Assembly (NCBI GenBank): GCA_015655125.1
Contig: JAATFP010000019.1
Coordinates: forward strand, 1 to 64,000
DNA length: 64,000 nucleotides
Source of the DNA: Chitinophagales bacterium
GTDB taxonomy: Bacteria > Bacteroidota > Bacteroidia > Chitinophagales > Chitinophagaceae
Direction of reading: 5' to 3'
Below, one piece after another: positions 61,122 through 64,000 of this stretch. The translations under genes and the position numbers were made by a program. Position 1 is the stretch's first letter. Every line of letters starts with the position of its first letter. The notes under the pieces were generated by a model. It made no database searches, was not told the DNA's origin, and saw nothing but the letters and a program-made list of their open reading frames with translations.

Positions 61122-64000
61122 TTATCTCAAAATAGTTACCGTTCCCTTCATATCATTAACGGGATTTTGGGTGGGCCGCAAAATATAAATGTAGGAACCT
61201 TGCGGTTGGGGCTTTCCTTTAAAAGTGCCGTCCCACCAGTGGCCACTACCCTTTGATTGAAAAATGATCTGCCCGTATCTGTTAAACACCGTTAGAAGAG
61301 CATCCGGGTAAGCATCCAGCGCCGGAATTTTCCATGTATCATTTCGGCCATCGTTGTTGGGAGTAAAAGCAGACGGCACAAATATTTCCGATACAATCTT
61401 AACCATCATACTATCATAAGCCACACACCTGGTGGTGGTGTTTACTGCCATAACGGTATATATCGTATTAACTGCAGGAGAAGCAGCCGGATCTAAAATC
61501 GTTGCGCTGTTCAGCCCTGTTACGGGTGTCCATAAAAAAGAATGCTGCGAAGGATCGGATATACTTGCCTGAATAATCTTTTGCTGTCCGGGTTCTATCG
61601 TCAGGTTCGGGCCGGCATCGATATTCGGTTTCGCGCCTATCCTGATTACTTTCTTCACAGGTAACGAACCGCAACCTTCCCCGCTATGAACGGTCAGGCT
61701 TATCGTATACTCGTTTGCGCTGTTGTAGCTCCATGTAAAAGGAGGCGCAGCTGTTCCAGATCCGTTACCGAAATCCCAATTCCAGTTTGTGATATCCACG
61801 TTTACAGGGGCATTAAAAATAAGCGGTTTATTTTCGCAAAGAGTGTCACCCACAATATCGAAGGCGGCCACAGGGTTGGCATTAACCACAGGGATGATAA
61901 CTGAAACAGTGTCGCTTGCACAACCGGTTTTTATGGCATGCCGCACAGTAATATTGGTTAGTAAACTAGTATATGCGTGCTGGGCCTGATGGGTTGTGGC
62001 CGTACTGATACTTTGCCCGTCGCCAAAATCCCAGTACCAGGTTACCGGCACACTGCTATTATAAACAACAGAAGATGCAAAACTGTAAACGCTGTCCAGG
62101 CAAGGCTTTCCGGCAGAAGTAAAAGTAACCGATGGTTTGTTTGTTACAATCACCGGCAATCTGAACGAATCGCTTTTACACCCGTTGCCGGCGGTTACCA
62201 CCAACGACACAATAAAATTGCCGGCTATAGCATATGGATGTATAAATGGGGTATGATTATTTTTGATAGCGGTAGTTTGGTCGCCAAAATCCCATGACCA
62301 GGTGGAGATATTTTGGGCAATGTAAGAACTATCGCTGAATGTTACGGATTCATTGACGCAGATATTTTTGTCGATGCCGAATTTTGCAGCAGGTTTCTGC
62401 TTTACAACAAAGGAACGACTTAATGTATCGCTGTGGCAACCTTTATCTGAAGTTACGATCAGCGAAACAGTATATGAACCTGCATTCGGGTAAGAATGAT
62501 AAAACGGGGTCCCGTTGGTATAAGTTGCGATATGGCCGTCGCCAAAATCCCATTTCCAGCTGCTGATACTTCCTGATACGATGCCCGATGTATCTGTGAA
62601 ATACATAGAGTCGCCTGAACACAAATTGCCGGTGATGCCGAACCGGGCAACAGGGCTTTCGGAAATGTTCACAACTTTTGTGGTATCTCCCGTACAACCG
62701 TTGTCGGCAAAAATCCGGTAACGCACATGTTGATCTCCTGCAGTAGAAAATTTCTTCACGGCGTTTAGGGTATTTACAGACGAATTGTCGTCGAAAGACC
62801 AGAGAAAGCTGCTGATGTTGAATCCGGCTGCTGTTGGAATGCCGGTAAAATATATGCTGTCGGTCAAACAATTCTGGGCCGACACTGAAAAATCTGCCGA
62901 GGGGCCGGGTTTTACTACCACCTGTATGCCCGAGTTTTCTGTGTGCGCGCAGTTATCAATATCCGGCGATTGATAACTAACGGGAATAAAATAGGTTCCT
63001 GCAGTGGTAAATGTAAAATCCTGTTGAAGCGTGTAAGTATAATACCGCCTTCCATTGATAAGTTCGGAACCCGTAGGTACGGGATGGGCGATCACCGAGT
63101 CGGTATTGGGAGCCAACCCGCCACCAGACTGACTCAGCTTCCAATGAATGTTGGTTAATAGATACGCTGTTTTGATAAATAGTTTTGATTGTGTTCCCGG
63201 GCAGGTAAAAGAATCCGTCGTACCTGAAGTACTAAATGTATTTTTAATATTGCCGTATGCATTGAGGTTATTTATCAGGCAACCGACATTGTAACCGTAA
63301 CTTTCGTAATTACCCAGGCCGTAAACAGTGGCCGTAAAAGCAGAATCGCATAGGATTCTATGCTGTGCGGCCGGACCGGTAAATCTCACCACAGCCACGG
63401 AATAAGATGGGTAATGTGGATGCGGAACAACATTACCGGCGGGCAACGGATTTCCATCTACACGTAATGACGCTGCAGCGTTTGTTGGAAAATGAATGTT
63501 GGCATATACATAATCAATGGAAGATTTTCTGCTGGCATAAAATAATACCGATTTTTGTCCCTGCTCGATCGGACTCAGATAAAACATTTCCGGATCGCCG
63601 TAAGATGGCGGAGACGGCGTTGTTGTTGGAAAATTCCAGCATTGATTTTTGTTTGTCGTGTATTGTGAAACCAGTATGGGTTTATCCGATTCAATAAAAT
63701 CACCACCGGTTGAATCCATTATTTCGTAGTAAAAATTCTTGATGAGCCCTGTCAATGTTATGCCATTTCTTTTTACAACACTTGATGGGTCCTGCACACA
63801 AACCCGGTAATAATTTCTGTTTGTCTGGGTAATATTTGTTGCGGTGTTATTGATCGTGTGATATGTTAGATATCGCGTACCCCATGCCTGGGCCGGAAAA
63901 ACCTGCTGCTGCATAAACTCTCCGCCATCGCCCCTGCACAGGCGAATACCGCCGGATCCCGAAAAAACTGCCACCGGATGACAGATCCCGTCACCACCGG
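61122..64000 (-). CDS. Giant T9SS type B cargo protein with IgGFc-binding-like and PKD domains (5' end beyond window)
   Basis: At least 959 residues; the frame is still open at 64000, so the start and signal peptide lie outside. The visible N-terminal part (PVAVFSGSGGIRLCRGDGG, QQVFPAQAWGTRYLTY) resembles the IgGFc-binding N-terminal domain. Four or five PKD-like modules follow (SWKWDFGDGHIATY, TWSWDFGDQTTAI, TWYWDFGDGQSIS, NWNWDFGNGSG). The end is a type B sorting domain: FVPSAFTPNNDGRNDTWKI, FNRYGQIIFQS, WWDGTFKGKPQPQGSYIYIL. A cell-surface adhesin or matrix protein is the likely role. Cysteine pairs around residues 220-400 may be disulfide-bonded. Confidence 0.88.
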   Translation of the reverse strand, partial: GGDGICHPVAVFSGSGGIRLCRGDGGEFMQQQVFPAQAWGTRYLTYHTINNTATNITQTNRNYYRVCVQDPSSVVKRNGITLTGLIKNFYYEIMDSTGGDFIESDKPILVSQYTTNKNQCWNFPTTTPSPPSYGDPEMFYLSPIEQGQKSVLFYASRKSSIDYVYANIHFPTNAAASLRVDGNPLPAGNVVPHPHYPSYSVAVVRFTGPAAQHRILCDSAFTATVYGLGNYESYGYNVGCLINNLNAYGNIKNTFSTSGTTDSFTCPGTQSKLFIKTAYLLTNIHWKLSQSGGGLAPNTDSVIAHPVPTGSELINGRRYYTYTLQQDFTFTTAGTYFIPVSYQSPDIDNCAHTENSGIQVVVKPGPSADFSVSAQNCLTDSIYFTGIPTAAGFNISSFLWSFDDNSSVNTLNAVKKFSTAGDQHVRYRIFADNGCTGDTTKVVNISESPVARFGITGNLCSGDSMYFTDTSGIVSGSISSWKWDFGDGHIATYTNGTPFYHSYPNAGSYTVSLIVTSDKGCHSDTLSRSFVVKQKPAAKFGIDKNICVNESVTFSDSSYIAQNISTWSWDFGDQTTAIKNNHTPFIHPYAIAGNFIVSLVVTAGNGCKSDSFRLPVIVTNKPSVTFTSAGKPCLDSVYSFASSVVYNSSVPVTWYWDFGDGQSISTATTHQAQHAYTSLLTNITVRHAIKTGCASDTVSVIIPVVNANPVAAFDIVGDTLCENKPLIFNAPVNVDITNWNWDFGNGSGTAAPPFTWSYNSANEYTISLTVHSGEGCGSLPVKKVIRIGAKPNIDAGPNLTIEPGQQKIIQASISDPSQHSFLWTPVTGLNSATILDPAASPAVNTIYTVMAVNTTTRCVAYDSMMVKIVSEIFVPSAFTPNNDGRNDTWKIPALDAYPDALLTVFNRYGQIIFQSKGSGHWWDGTFKGKPQPQGSYIYILRPTQNPVNDMKGTVTILR

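Overview
The window is a chromosomal segment of a Gram-negative bacterium of the phylum Bacteroidota, probably the Chitinophagaceae or a close relative (inference). The evidence is Bacteroidota-type promoter boxes (TAnnTTTG, once in the full form TTTG-N19-TATATTTG), lack of obvious Shine-Dalgarno sequences, several type IX secretion (T9SS) cargo and machinery proteins, a mitochondrial-type citrate synthase, an LpxB lipid A enzyme and many lineage-typical DUF families. No plasmid, phage, insertion sequence or CRISPR genes were seen.

Layout. 1-13.8 kb: a 19-copy 7-bp minisatellite, priA, plsC, rplU-rpmA with a histone H1-like gene, a PolX-family protein with an altered polymerase site, a 1,251-residue NtrY-like histidine kinase, mazG and a DUF3667 membrane protein. 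13.8-20 kb: envelope genes (OmpA-like protein with calcium-binding repeats, RlpA-like protein, L,D-transpeptidase, VanX-like dipeptidase, lpxB) and a nucleoside deaminase. 20-29 kb: a LOG-family protein, tRNA-Ala(GGC), two lipoprotein genes (one frameshifted), thioredoxin, a phosphatase-superfamily protein, citrate synthase, an LptF/LptG permease and a flavoprotein. 29.2-42.2 kb: the S10-spc ribosomal cluster on the minus strand, rpsJ through secY and map. It is cut off from the usual infA-rpmJ-rpsM-rpsK-rpsD-rpoA-rplQ tail. 42.3-47.2 kb: T9SS-associated outer membrane proteins (PorG-like, a frameshifted PorP/SprF) and a type B cargo protein. 47-64 kb: a GIN-domain lipoprotein, guaA, a substrate-binding protein, a large T9SS metalloprotease, dapD, a heptosyltransferase-like gene broken by an in-frame stop, tsaC, a DEAD-box helicase with a roughly 235-nt leader, and the 3' part of a very large PKD-repeat T9SS cargo protein running off the right edge.

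The most unusual signal is in the gaps between genes. Many spacers, including several inside the ribosomal operon, carry short degenerate tandem arrays whose units differ from place to place (GTTCAAG, GATCTAT, TAAGTTT, TTAGCTA, GTTTAGA, AATTAAG and others) but nearly always repeat every 7 bp. Most arrays come in pairs: a left array, a spacer of roughly 10-110 bp, and an approximately inverted right array. In two places the spacer holds a perfect long palindrome. A second repeat family, the TGAGCTTGTCGAAG palindrome, is also scattered. Three genes (a zincin lipoprotein, PorP/SprF, glycosyltransferase 9) carry one disabling change each. These may be true pseudogenes or consensus errors.
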